Shown here piece by piece: positions 41,574 to 50,526 of a stretch of DNA of 64,000 nucleotides. The number at the start of each line of letters is the position of its first letter. Positions within the stretch are counted from its first letter, which is position 1. A program made the translations under genes and the position numbers. Source of the DNA: Halieaceae bacterium (lineage in GTDB: Bacteria > Pseudomonadota > Gammaproteobacteria > Pseudomonadales > Halieaceae); assembly GCA_902613175.1 (NCBI GenBank), contig CACMGJ010000005.1, positions 1 to 64,000 of the forward strand, written 5' to 3'. The notes under the pieces are model-generated. The model was not told where the DNA came from, did no database searches, and was given only the letters and a program-made list of their open reading frames with translations.

Positions 41574-41692
41574 AAACTATTTTTGCACCTGCAGGTCGGT
41601 GACACGAGATCTGGCATATACAACGTCTTTGATGTTCGGCATGGGTTCCCTTATGTTTAACTTGCCAATTGACAAGCAACATATAACATTGC
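41574..41692 (-). repeat. Partial duplicate of the VOC dioxygenase 5' end and promoter region
   Basis: About 115 bases closely match 45161–45279, the start of the extradiol dioxygenase gene and its upstream control region. The coding part reads 'MPNIKDVVYARSRVTDLQVQ' on the minus strand against 'MPSIKDILYVRFRVTDLQAQ' in the intact gene. It then hits a TAG, so it encodes only about 21 residues. It is a pseudogene fragment that keeps the operator. Confidence 0.85.
41661..41676. promoter_or_regulatory. Palindromic operator, copy upstream of the sulfatase gene
   Basis: CTTGCCAATTGACAAG, identical to the site at 45249 between the TetR and dioxygenase genes. It lies 50 bases upstream of the module 2 sulfatase start, suggesting control by the same regulator. 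Confidence 0.6.
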
Positions 41693-41726
41693 CTCGAATT
41701 ATAAAAAACAACAGGTCTTCCCGGCG

Positions 41727-43208
41727 ATGCCACTGCTCAAACACTACTTAGCGATTTGTATCTTCTTTTTCCTCGGCAACACAGCGCTTACGGCGACTAC
41801 GGCCGACATCGTATCCGCGGACGGCGAAGCAATATCAATATCCAAACCCAATATGGTGATCCTCTTGGTTGACGATCTCGGCTGGGGTGACGTCGGCTAT
41901 CACAATGAAAATGTTGTTTCGCCTCATATTGATGGCATCGCTGCACAAGGTGTGGAGTTTGATCGATTCTACGTTAACCCTACCTGCTCACCCAGCCGAG
42001 CCTCGCTGCTGACAGGCCTATTCTCTACCACCCATGGCGTTAAAGGCCCTATACAAGCGCACTCTAGCGAGGGATTACCGCTGCAATGGCAAACGCTGCC
42101 TGAGTATCTCAAAGGCGTGGGCTATCAGACACACTTAGTTGGCAAATGGCATTTGGGCAACGCCAATACCGCCTACTGGCCTCAGCAGCGCGGCTTTGAC
42201 TCTTTTTACGGGCACCTCAACGGCGGCATAGGTTACTTCGACCATGTGTTCTCTGGCGGTCTGGATTGGCAAAAAAATGGTACGACCCTACGTGAGGAGG
42301 GCTACACCACAGACCTAATTAAAGACGCAGCCATCAATATCATTGAAGGCCGCACCGCAAGCGACGCCCCACTGTTCTTATTTGTCTCCTTCAATGCTAT
42401 CCACACGCCTGTTGAAGAACCCAAAGACGCCAGCGTCGAACATCAAGGACGTGCCACCCTGTTGCGTATGATCTCAGCCCTCGACAATGCGGTTGGAGAT
42501 GTTGTTGAAGCTATAATGAATCAGTCGTGGGGCAAGAATACGGTAATTTTGTTTGCCAGTGACAATGGTGGCTCCTCACCGAAGCCCTGGCTAGTCGAAC
42601 TACTCATTCCACCGATGCGCGATGGCTTTAGCGATAATGGTAGCCTTAAACAGGGTAAAGGATCTGTATTCGAGGGTGGTATCCGTGTCCCTGCTGCAAT
42701 TTGGTGGCCGGGTAAAATGGAGTCCAGCGAGCCGTTCTCTCAGGCTATTCACATTGCCGATGTGTTGCCAACGCTTACCGATATAGCGGGTCTTAGCATT
42801 AACAATGTGGATGGACGGAGCATCAAAGCCGCTCTTTTAGGCGAATCGCCCTTACCAGCAAAGCCTTTTGTTGTTGCTAATTTCGATAGCGAGGCCCTGA
42901 TAGATTGGCCCTGGAAGGTGGTCCGCGAAGGCTCACTGCCCGTTATGCCTGACTTTTTGAAGTCCGACACTTGGTATCTTCACAACATCGAAACAGATCC
43001 CCGTGAGCTAGAAGATTTAAAGGAACAATTTCCTCAGCGATTCTCACAAATGCGCGAAGCCTTGCTCGCAGTGCCGCGGAGCAAGCCGGTGGAATTCGCG
43101 ACGGATCAGCCTTGGGACACATTTGGGGGCGAGGAGACCCGTCCACCCTGGGCCGAGGCTGCTAGTCGGCGCAATGAGGGCTCAACAACCCAAAGCCCAG
43201 TTGAGTAA
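41727..43208 (+). CDS. Exported type I sulfatase (module 2)
   Basis: A 493-residue sulfatase. Signal peptide 'LAICIFFFLGNTALTATTA'. Calcium site 'LLVDDLGWGDVGYHN' (D49, D50), formylglycine motif 'TCSPSRASLLTG' (C87), then 'LVGKWHLGN', 'FNAIHTPVEEP' and 'ASDNGGSS'. The overall pattern is that of arylsulfatase B / S1_20-type enzymes that desulfate galactosamine or galactose residues, though the subfamily is a guess. The upstream region is the partial dioxygenase duplicate with the palindromic operator. It is convergent with the membrane GST gene. Confidence 0.92.
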   Translation: MPLLKHYLAICIFFFLGNTALTATTADIVSADGEAISISKPNMVILLVDDLGWGDVGYHNENVVSPHIDGIAAQGVEFDRFYVNPTCSPSRASLLTGLFSTTHGVKGPIQAHSSEGLPLQWQTLPEYLKGVGYQTHLVGKWHLGNANTAYWPQQRGFDSFYGHLNGGIGYFDHVFSGGLDWQKNGTTLREEGYTTDLIKDAAINIIEGRTASDAPLFLFVSFNAIHTPVEEPKDASVEHQGRATLLRMISALDNAVGDVVEAIMNQSWGKNTVILFASDNGGSSPKPWLVELLIPPMRDGFSDNGSLKQGKGSVFEGGIRVPAAIWWPGKMESSEPFSQAIHIADVLPTLTDIAGLSINNVDGRSIKAALLGESPLPAKPFVVANFDSEALIDWPWKVVREGSLPVMPDFLKSDTWYLHNIETDPRELEDLKEQFPQRFSQMREALLAVPRSKPVEFATDQPWDTFGGEETRPPWAEAASRRNEGSTTQSPVE

Positions 43209-43246
43209 ACGATTGCAAGGATCCAAGCAGTCTGGCCGGCTGAGCC

Positions 43247-44248
43247 TTACTGAGGAATTTCCGAAGGCCATCGCTGCAGTTGTTTAAGACCCACAAGTTC
43301 CTTGGTCGCCTGAACGACAGCGGGATGTTCGTGCTCTAGACAGCCCTCGCGATAGCTTTGCCGCTGCTGCAGGGCGCTCCAGTAAGCATTTAGGACCGGC
43401 CGGTCCTTTACCAGCAGAGTTAGCCAGTCTCCCTCTCTCAGACGATCAAAAACCACCATCATGCCCACATCGGCAAGACTGAACTGTTGGCCGCAAATCC
43501 ACGGCCCTTGGCTGCTAACAAGTTGCTGCTCAAGATCATCCAGATGTGCGGTCATCGCCTCGGATGCTCGGTTAACGATATGGATTACGGGCTTCAAGGT
43601 CAGCGTTTTTGGCAATCCAACAAGTCTCATCATCAGAAAGAAGAACGCCCGCTGCTTAATACGATGAAACAACAGCCCCTCAAAAATGTTCAGCACCGGG
43701 ATCTTTGCCACCATGGAAGCAAAGATTGGGATAGTGAGACCGGGAACCGCGTTGCCGGCCGTGGCTTCTGGCGACTCGATTGGATCGTCGCCAATTAGGG
43801 AGGTTTTATGCACCCATGCATCCATCACTTGTCGTTGCTCTGTGCTGTCTGGCACCAACAGGCCGGTCACATCAACCGTGGCGGCAACATATTTTAGCTG
43901 CTCGTGTGATTCGTAAATTGGATGCCCGTTATGCAAGAGTACCGGTACAGTTGCTCCGGGGTTCACCTTGAGAAATTCCCGACTGATGTTCTGATAACTA
44001 CCGGTTTCAATGAGATCTATCGCAATACTGTCAAAAACCACGCCATACTCTGCTAAGCAGACGCGGATCTTCTTGGAGCATAGCGAAAACGGATTGTGAT
44101 AAAGCGTCCACTCAGCCTCAAAAGGCAGACTGATATCAGACTGCAAACCCGGAGGAACCACCCGGGTTTGTCGCATCGAGCGCTCTCGAAGCATCACAAC
44201 CATTGCCAACGTGATGCCGACGAAAATCAGACTAAGCAAGATAGTCAT
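43247..44248 (-). CDS. Membrane-anchored glutathione S-transferase-like protein
   Basis: A 333-residue protein: one N-terminal transmembrane helix ('ILLSLIFVGITLAMVVML'), then a GST N-domain starting 'WTLYHNPFSLCSKKIRVCLA' with a Ser/Cys active-site region (SLCS). The C-domain includes 'GQQFSLADVGMMVVF'. The extra hydrophobic stretch 'RAFFFLMMRLVGLP' may be a second membrane contact. It is downstream of the VOC dioxygenase in the same direction (57-base gap). GST-fold isomerases often serve aromatic ring-cleavage pathways, so a glutathione-dependent isomerisation of the cleaved product is possible. Confidence 0.75.
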   Translation of the reverse strand: MTILLSLIFVGITLAMVVMLRERSMRQTRVVPPGLQSDISLPFEAEWTLYHNPFSLCSKKIRVCLAEYGVVFDSIAIDLIETGSYQNISREFLKVNPGATVPVLLHNGHPIYESHEQLKYVAATVDVTGLLVPDSTEQRQVMDAWVHKTSLIGDDPIESPEATAGNAVPGLTIPIFASMVAKIPVLNIFEGLLFHRIKQRAFFFLMMRLVGLPKTLTLKPVIHIVNRASEAMTAHLDDLEQQLVSSQGPWICGQQFSLADVGMMVVFDRLREGDWLTLLVKDRPVLNAYWSALQQRQSYREGCLEHEHPAVVQATKELVGLKQLQRWPSEIPQ

Positions 44249-44305
44249 GGTGCTTCTTACTCCCGAGGTTGACTGGATGCGTGCAACTGCTGGTTTACCA
44301 CTTAC

Positions 44306-45229
44306 TTATTGCCCTGGCATACCCTCTGGCCCCCAGTGAGTACCGAGCAAATCCGCAGGGCTGCGCTTATGCGAACCAAAGGACTCATTGAAGAGATCGC
44401 CATCGGTGAAATGCTCCAGCATAAAACCGTTTGGATCTTTCCAATAATCAAAGGTTTGGCTACCTAGTAAGTGCTTGCCCACACCGAAAGAATGCTGGTG
44501 ACCCGCTTTTTTCAGCTCATAGTGACCCCGCATAAGTACATCCCAATTGGCCACTTCAAAAGCGGCATGATTGAAGTCTGCATGCCCCGCGTCAATGAAA
44601 AATAGCGTGTGGTGGTCAACGAATTCTTCCCCTCGGTTGCAGCGCGTGAACGCTCCCAGGGTGTGCTCTTCGCCTTCCTTTTCCATGACAATTTCATCGG
44701 AAATTAGCAACCCCAGACGGCATTGATACCACTCAAAGGTTTCCTGAAAGTTGTTCACCATCAGCACCACGTGACCAAGACGCTTGATCGAACACTCAGG
44801 GTCTGCGAAAGCAACCCGTTCGCCCAAGCGCTGCTTCTCATTACCACTGTTGAGGCCTGAGCGTCCGGCCACGGTAAGCGACGGCGCAGCCGAGATATTG
44901 GCCACCACATCTACAGCGAAACCGTTGGGGTCGGTAAGACGAGCAATCAGCCCGCCTCCCTCCAGCGGATTAGTCTCTACCGGCACTTGGTCGATGGCAG
45001 CGATTTCCCGCAACGCATCTGCCGACTCTGCAGCAAAGCCGACACAAACAAAACCGGGCTCTACAGCCTCTTGAGCAAGATAGATATATGGGGTTTCATC
45101 GGTACCCCGAGCCATCAACAGATCGCCGTCTATTTTCGTTTGGAAGCCAAAATCCTCCAAAAACTGTTTTTGCGCCTGTAGGTCGGTGACACGAAATCTG
45201 ACATATAGAATGTCTTTGATGCTCGGCAT
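44306..45229 (-). CDS. VOC-family extradiol ring-cleavage dioxygenase
   Basis: A 307-residue two-domain type I extradiol dioxygenase-like enzyme. The iron ligands are probable in the C-domain: His in 'KRLGHVVLMV', His in 'ADFNHAAFEV' and Glu in 'FMLEHFTDGD'. The second-shell His-His pair is at 'FVDHHTLFF'. It would open a catechol-type ring using O2. It is transcribed divergently from tetR–FAH–hydroxylase with the palindromic operator between, and with them makes a meta-cleavage pathway. Confidence 0.87.
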   Translation of the reverse strand: MPSIKDILYVRFRVTDLQAQKQFLEDFGFQTKIDGDLLMARGTDETPYIYLAQEAVEPGFVCVGFAAESADALREIAAIDQVPVETNPLEGGGLIARLTDPNGFAVDVVANISAAPSLTVAGRSGLNSGNEKQRLGERVAFADPECSIKRLGHVVLMVNNFQETFEWYQCRLGLLISDEIVMEKEGEEHTLGAFTRCNRGEEFVDHHTLFFIDAGHADFNHAAFEVANWDVLMRGHYELKKAGHQHSFGVGKHLLGSQTFDYWKDPNGFMLEHFTDGDLFNESFGSHKRSPADLLGTHWGPEGMPGQ

Positions 45230-45248
45230 GGGCTACCTTATTGTTTAA

Positions 45249-45264
45249 CTTGCCAATTGACAAG
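45249..45264. promoter_or_regulatory. Palindromic operator between dioxygenase and tetR
   Basis: ACTTGCCAATTGACAAGT is a near-perfect inverted repeat (one mismatched pair) in the 84-base divergent promoter region. Size and position fit a TetR-family operator that would control both directions. A second copy lies at 41661. Confidence 0.65.
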
Positions 45265-45313
45265 TAATATATAAAATAGCCAAATACTATACAAGTTCAT
45301 TCTAGGGACCCAT

Positions 45314-45970
45314 GTGAATTCGGCCCGGCGCGCGCCCACAGCCAACTGCGTAAACAAACTTCGCGATGCCCAGACTACGAAAAAAAAGCTGGTGCATGCG
45401 GCCCTTCTCGCATTCTCCACTAGAGGCTACGATGCCGCTTCAACGCGAAGTATAGAGACCGCCGCAGGCGTTAAGCGGGGCTTAATCAATCATCACTATG
45501 GCTCTAAACAGGCGCTCTGGCAGGCTGCTGCAGACCATATGATGTCGATTACCGAGCAGGATCTTGGCGGAGCGTTAGAGAACATTAAGCAGATAGACGA
45601 CCACTTAAAACTGCGTTTTTTTGTGCACGCCTACGTTACCTTTTGCGCCAAACATCCGGAGCTCAACCGCTTGATGATTCAAGAAGGCATGGACAACAAC
45701 TGGCGTTTGCAGTGGTTGTTGGAGCGATCAGTAAGACCGTGGTATCGCCAAGTATGTTGCGTATTTAATCGAGCTAAGGACCTCGGCGCTGCGCCGAAAA
45801 TGGATGCGCATCATTTTTATTACATTCTAACGGGAGCGGCGACGCTGGTGTTCTCTAACGCTTCTGAAGCCGAGGCATTGTCTGGCCAAAACCCGTTAGA
45901 CCCGCAAAGGATCGAGGCCCACGCGGATGCAGTCGCCAATTTATTTACCCCGTCAGAGAAACCACTATGA
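45314..45970 (+). CDS. TetR/AcrR family transcriptional regulator
   Basis: A 218-residue regulator. The DNA-binding domain (residues ~20–70) has 'KKKLVHAALLAFSTRGYDAA' and the helix-turn-helix 'IETAAGVKRGLINHHYGSKQ'. The C-terminal part is a ligand-binding helical bundle with a CerR-like 'HPELNRLMIQEGMDNNWRL'. The start is a GTG. It is the first gene of the operon with FAH and the hydroxylase (ATGA overlap) and most probably represses it and the divergent dioxygenase until an aromatic inducer binds. Confidence 0.9.
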   Translation: MNSARRAPTANCVNKLRDAQTTKKKLVHAALLAFSTRGYDAASTRSIETAAGVKRGLINHHYGSKQALWQAAADHMMSITEQDLGGALENIKQIDDHLKLRFFVHAYVTFCAKHPELNRLMIQEGMDNNWRLQWLLERSVRPWYRQVCCVFNRAKDLGAAPKMDAHHFYYILTGAATLVFSNASEAEALSGQNPLDPQRIEAHADAVANLFTPSEKPL

Positions 45971-46842
45971 AGCTGATTACATTTACCGAATCTTCACGAA
46001 CCCGAATTGGACTGCTACAGGGCGAGCAAATCGTCGATTTATCTCAGGCAGCCCCGGCGTTGCCTGACGATATGCTGACCCTGCTTGAAGTAGGCGATAC
46101 AGCCCTGCAGGAAGCCGCAAAGCACGTTGATGCCGCAACACACTTTGCTGCTGTTGACGTAGTAATCGAAGCCCCCATGCGAAGACCGCCAAAGATTCTT
46201 GCCATCGGCCTGAATTACCAGGCTCACGCCAAAGAAAGCAATTTGGACATCCCAAAATATCCAGTGGTCTTCACCAAGCAGGCGACCTCGGCCAACGGAC
46301 CGTACGCACCGATTCACTCGCCTCAAGAAACCAAGATGCTGGATTACGAGGGTGAGCTAGGCATGGTTATCGGCAAACGGTGCCGGCGAGTTAGCAAGGC
46401 TGACGCCAGCAAAGTCATCGCAGGCTTCTGCGTGTTGAACGATGTCAGCGTTCGCGAATGGCAGTTTCTCTCAACTCCACCACAGTTCACTATGGGTAAA
46501 TCTTGGGATACGCATAACCCGTTCGGGCCGGCCATCGTCACCGCAGATGAAGTTGACCCTCATCACCTCATGCTCAGAACCTTCGTCAACGGTGAGCTGC
46601 GGCAAGAGACCAATACCGACGACTTAATATTTAACTGTTACGACATTATTGAGTTTTTGAGCACCGCATTCACCCTGGAACCCGGCGATCTAATTGCTAC
46701 TGGCACACCAAGCGGCGTGGGAGCAGCTATGCAGCCACAAGCGACGCTGCAAATCGGCGATACAGTGAAAGTCGAAATTGAGGGTCTGGGTTTTATTGAG
46801 AACGAGGTGATTGTGGAACCAGATACCGCCTCTATTCAATGA
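45967..46842 (+). CDS. Fumarylacetoacetate hydrolase family protein
   Basis: A 291-residue FAH-superfamily enzyme. Metal ligands are in 'LDYEGELGMVIGKR' (E, E) and 'FCVLNDVSVREWQ' (D). The catalytic 'GLNYQAHAKESN' and 'TGTPSGVGAAM' regions are present. Members hydrolyse C–C bonds of ring-cleavage products or hydrate 2-hydroxypentadienoate. It overlaps tetR and the hydroxylase gene by four bases on each side (ATGA), so expression is tightly coupled. Confidence 0.9.
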   Translation: MKLITFTESSRTRIGLLQGEQIVDLSQAAPALPDDMLTLLEVGDTALQEAAKHVDAATHFAAVDVVIEAPMRRPPKILAIGLNYQAHAKESNLDIPKYPVVFTKQATSANGPYAPIHSPQETKMLDYEGELGMVIGKRCRRVSKADASKVIAGFCVLNDVSVREWQFLSTPPQFTMGKSWDTHNPFGPAIVTADEVDPHHLMLRTFVNGELRQETNTDDLIFNCYDIIEFLSTAFTLEPGDLIATGTPSGVGAAMQPQATLQIGDTVKVEIEGLGFIENEVIVEPDTASIQ

Positions 46843-48437
46843 CCACAGAAGCGCACAACGGCTTGAGCCGTCCATTTGATGTTGCCATCGTCGGCTTAGG
46901 ACCGGTGGGATGCTTGGCGGCCATTTTATTCGCCGACGCAGGCCTTACGGTTGTTGCGGTCGAGAAAGAAGCACAAGTATATACCCTGCCGAGAGCGGTT
47001 AATTTAGATGGCGAAATCATCCGCGCGTTGCAGCCATTAGGGTTAGCAGAAACGGTTAATCAAATGATGCAGCCCATTCGCGCCAACGAACGGGCGGGCT
47101 TCGCGAACTCTAAACGGGAGTGGTTGTTCGGCGGCAATGCTGTGGCTTTAGGCAGCAGTGGCTGGCAGTCTGCCAATATGTTTGACCAGCCAGAACTGGA
47201 GACCTTCCTGCGCACCCAAGCAATGTCTCATGCCAATGTCTCTCACTATGTAGGCTATGAAGTTACCGAGTTTTTCAACAGTCCAACCCAGGTCACACTT
47301 AATGCCTCAAGCATCGACAAAAGCGTTTCACTGACTGCCAAATATCTCGTTGCCTGCGATGGGGCAAACAGTCCAACGCGCAAAGCACTGGGTGTTGGAT
47401 TGCGGGACCTTGGCTATGATCAAGATTGGCTGGTTGTCGATGTGGAAATGCTGAAACCACACAATCTGCCCAATGAGGTGCTGCAGGTCTGTGATCCTGA
47501 CCGAATTCACACCTATGTCGCCACCAAGGACCCTTACCGCCGTTGGGAGTTCCAGCTAAACCCAGGTGAAAGCGCGGAACAGATGCTCGAGACTGACACC
47601 ATACATGCGCTTTTAGATAGCTGGACACCGCGTGACACCTACAAACTTCGTCGCACTACCGTGTATCAATTTCACGCGGCTATCGCCGATATTTGGCAGC
47701 AGGGGCGCGTCTTTCTCGCTGGCGACGCCGCCCATCAAACGCCACCCTTCTTGGGGCAAGGCATGAATTCAGGCATGCGCGACGTGATCAATTTGGCCTG
47801 GAAGCTGCCCCTAGTGCTGAAGGGCGTGTGCAAACAATCACTGCTTGATACCTACCAAACAGAACGTGATGCCCATGCTCACGATCTGGTGTCTTGGGCA
47901 GTAGACATGGGCCACCTAATGCAGCACCTGGCGACAACCGAGGCGGCCGAGCGCGTCGGCGAAGCACCCCCAGAAATGCAGCAAACATCGCGCTCGTCTG
48001 GCTATGGCCAAGGCAGAGAGCAGCCGCCCATTCGTTCAGGGGTCGTGCTTGTTGAGCAGGTTTCTAACCGGGGCGCGACAGGTTACTCGCTAGCCCAACC
48101 GGTGGTTCGTGATACGACAGGCGAAGAGCAACGGTTCGACGAACTCCTGGGCACACAGGCGGGCTTGATTACACAGGGCTCAGTTGCCTTGAACGAAAAC
48201 AGCAGGGCTTTAGTCGAGGCATTGAGCATCAAAGTTATTGATCTTGACGAGATTGAACTGCTGCAAGGTAAATATCCTGCAGAATTAACCAGTGGTGAAA
48301 CGGTACTTCTGAGGCCAGACAGACTAGTGTTTGGGCATACAGAACCAGAGGTGTCGGCAGATCAGTTAGTTAGCTCATTCGCAACGGCGATTGGGCTCGA
48401 TCTGACCAAGATATTGCGCCATAAGTATCAAGCATGA
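46839..48437 (+). CDS. FAD-dependent aromatic hydroxylase (MhpA-like)
   Basis: A 532-residue class A flavin monooxygenase. The N-terminal Rossmann motif is 'VAIVGLGPVGCLAAILFADA', followed by the DG motif region 'LVACDGANSPTRKALGV' and the ribityl motif 'VFLAGDAAHQTPPFLGQGMN'. The pattern is close to 3-(3-hydroxyphenyl)propionate / 3-hydroxycinnamate hydroxylase MhpA, which makes a catechol for ring cleavage. The C-terminal thioredoxin-like extension is present. It ends module 2, with repeat copy 2 73 bases downstream. Confidence 0.9.
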   Translation: MTTEAHNGLSRPFDVAIVGLGPVGCLAAILFADAGLTVVAVEKEAQVYTLPRAVNLDGEIIRALQPLGLAETVNQMMQPIRANERAGFANSKREWLFGGNAVALGSSGWQSANMFDQPELETFLRTQAMSHANVSHYVGYEVTEFFNSPTQVTLNASSIDKSVSLTAKYLVACDGANSPTRKALGVGLRDLGYDQDWLVVDVEMLKPHNLPNEVLQVCDPDRIHTYVATKDPYRRWEFQLNPGESAEQMLETDTIHALLDSWTPRDTYKLRRTTVYQFHAAIADIWQQGRVFLAGDAAHQTPPFLGQGMNSGMRDVINLAWKLPLVLKGVCKQSLLDTYQTERDAHAHDLVSWAVDMGHLMQHLATTEAAERVGEAPPEMQQTSRSSGYGQGREQPPIRSGVVLVEQVSNRGATGYSLAQPVVRDTTGEEQRFDELLGTQAGLITQGSVALNENSRALVEALSIKVIDLDEIELLQGKYPAELTSGETVLLRPDRLVFGHTEPEVSADQLVSSFATAIGLDLTKILRHKYQA

Positions 48438-48808
48438 GTGGTAACGATTAAGGCTATAGAGCAGCTTTCGATGCTAGTCTGCGCGATGTTCTGACGAGTT
48501 CTGTGAGCCTTGGCATGGTAGAGGTCGCCAGTTCGAATCTGGCTGGTCCTACCAAATCAAGATTCAATCAACCAACCTGCTGTGCATAGCTTCTGCCGAT
48601 CATTGAATTCCACCAATGCGACGCGAAAACAGCGTAAGCTAGCGCGCCCTGTAAACAAATGTTGGTAAATCTATATTGACTCACGCTTAGGTCATATACT
48701 GAACCCAAGTCCAAATAACTTTACACGAGCAATGCGCTCAAAAACCGCACAGAGAAAAAGACAAACAACTCTTAAAAAAAAGAGTTTTTTGAGTTGGAGG
48801 GCAAAGCG
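48438..48808. other. Intergenic region with repeat copy 2
   Basis: It holds the tRNA repeat (48510) and an A/T-rich stretch before the SPINDLY-type gene. A TTGACT...TATACT pair at about 48678 has only a 13-base spacer, so I do not call it a promoter. No gene is visible. Confidence 0.4.
48510..48555 (+). repeat. tRNA-Val 3'-end direct repeat, copy 2
   Basis: 45 of 46 bases match the tRNA segment. The single change is in the anticodon (GAC to GGC). No 5' half is present. It marks the boundary of modules 2 and 3. Confidence 0.92.
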
Positions 48809-50437
48809 ATGCTCGATTTAATTAATTTTCAGAACGGCCTAAAGTTACTCTCCGATGGAAACTTTGTAGAAGCGCGCAACATATTCTATGAAATATGGAT
48901 TCGTGATCAGAACTCAGCATCTACTGCCGCTCGTTATGTCGCATATATTGATGAACTTAACGGCCAGCTAAATGATGCAGTCACGCTTCTTGAATCATCC
49001 ATGGCACAATACGGTGAAGATCCAGCGACGCTCGCGCAAATATCTGAACTCGCGATGAAAATGGGGCTCCACAAAAAAGCAATTGATCGAGCAAAAAGGT
49101 CATTAGAACTCTCTCCGAATAATGCAATTACGGCCTTGAATAAGACAATCTGGCAGAGTAACTACAGTAGTAACGGGCCTGCTATAAAAACCGCATTTGA
49201 GTTGTGGGCTTCAAGATATATTGAGCCAACGCAATGTACCACTCCCATGAAAAACTTCCACGATTTTGAAAGATCGAAGTCAGAAACTTTAAAAGTCGGT
49301 TTTTTGTCAGGAGATCTGAAAAATCATGCAGTCCGCTATTTTATTGAACCTTATTTGAAGCTACACGATCGCTCCAGAATAGAGTTACACATATTCATGA
49401 CTGCAGAAGAGGACGAAATATCTCAGATTCTCAAGCAATGGGTACCTAACTGGCATAACGTAAGAGACCTCAATAGTGATTCCCTTTTAAGCTATATTCG
49501 AACTCTGGGGATCAACATCCTTGTTGATCTGTCAGGCCATACCGAACACTCGAAGCTAGATGTATTTGCCGCACGAGCTGCACCCGTGCAAGTAACTTGG
49601 TGGGGATTCGTCCATACGCTAGGAATAAGAGAAATAGACTATAGATTAACAGATTATGAGGCGTGCCCCCCAGATGCCGAAGACCACTACACGGAAGCGC
49701 TGTGTAGAATGGCCTGTCTTACAGCATATGTTCCCCCAGTCGGCTGCGAAGAAGAGTACTCTTCACCATGGGGTCAGAACCAGTTTGTTACTATGGTGAG
49801 TCTGAACCACACAAGGAAAATTAGTGACGCTGCTCTGAATACCTGGAGAGAAATCCTAGAAAAAAACCAAAACGCCGGCTTGATTATCGTCACCGGTGAA
49901 GTATCCGAATTGCAAAAAGATAACTATTTCGTTCAGCGGCTCACGGAGAGTAACTTGCCAATGGATAGAGTTGCTGCAGTTCCCAAGCTAACAATGTTGG
50001 AGTACATGCGAGTGGCATCAGTAGCGGATTTTGCTGTAGATACCTTCCCAATATCCGGGGGAGTAACGACATTTCATAGCCTTTGGATGGGACTACCGGT
50101 ACTCACGATGTGCCCCGGAAACAAAATTGCTATTCAGACATACACAGCTAATGTTTTAAGTAAAATTGGCCTATCTGAGGGCATCACAAATAACATCAAT
50201 CAATACGTTGATCTGGCAACATATTGGATTCAAAATCCCAGCGTTATAAGTCAGCTCAGATCAACTATTCGCCAAAAGATGATTACAAGCCCGTTTTTAA
50301 ATCATGATGAGCGGGTAAAGGAGTTGGAGTCTTGTTTCAGAGAAATGTGGAGACGTTTCTTGCTAAATGAATCGGTCAGAAGCTTTGATAGCGAGCTTGC
50401 TACACATCCCGAGCTTAGCGACGCGACAGAAGATTAA
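48809..50437 (+). CDS. TPR / SPINDLY-type O-GlcNAc transferase-like protein
   Basis: A 542-residue protein. The N-terminal ~125 residues are TPR-like helices ('LKLLSDGNFVEARNIFYEIW', 'MGLHKKAIDRAKRSLELSPN'). From about 155 there is a GT41-type catalytic region: 'LKVGFLSGDLKNHAVRYFIE', 'INILVDLSGHTEHSKLDVFA', 'APVQVTWWGFVHTLGIREID', 'DFAVDTFPISGGVTTFHSLW'. It probably transfers a sugar to a surface protein or glycan. The start is the ATG at 48809 with GGAGG nine bases upstream. Codon use is A/T-richer than in the core genes. Confidence 0.87.
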   Translation: MLDLINFQNGLKLLSDGNFVEARNIFYEIWIRDQNSASTAARYVAYIDELNGQLNDAVTLLESSMAQYGEDPATLAQISELAMKMGLHKKAIDRAKRSLELSPNNAITALNKTIWQSNYSSNGPAIKTAFELWASRYIEPTQCTTPMKNFHDFERSKSETLKVGFLSGDLKNHAVRYFIEPYLKLHDRSRIELHIFMTAEEDEISQILKQWVPNWHNVRDLNSDSLLSYIRTLGINILVDLSGHTEHSKLDVFAARAAPVQVTWWGFVHTLGIREIDYRLTDYEACPPDAEDHYTEALCRMACLTAYVPPVGCEEEYSSPWGQNQFVTMVSLNHTRKISDAALNTWREILEKNQNAGLIIVTGEVSELQKDNYFVQRLTESNLPMDRVAAVPKLTMLEYMRVASVADFAVDTFPISGGVTTFHSLWMGLPVLTMCPGNKIAIQTYTANVLSKIGLSEGITNNINQYVDLATYWIQNPSVISQLRSTIRQKMITSPFLNHDERVKELESCFREMWRRFLLNESVRSFDSELATHPELSDATED

Positions 50438-50526
50438 ACGCGTTACAAATTAAACTTTATCAATACCTATAGATATTCAGTTTACCTGCTTCATGGAGGT
50501 TGGATGACGTTAGTGAGGTTAAGATC

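Noticed and set aside
41268-41660. ORF 41268–41660 (130 aa) as a gene
   Set aside because: It runs antisense through the dead copy of the dioxygenase start and has no motif or ribosome site.
48675-48705. TTGACT / TATACT as a sigma-70 promoter for the SPINDLY-type gene
   Set aside because: The spacer is 13 bases, far from the usual 16–18, so it is probably chance in an A/T-rich region.
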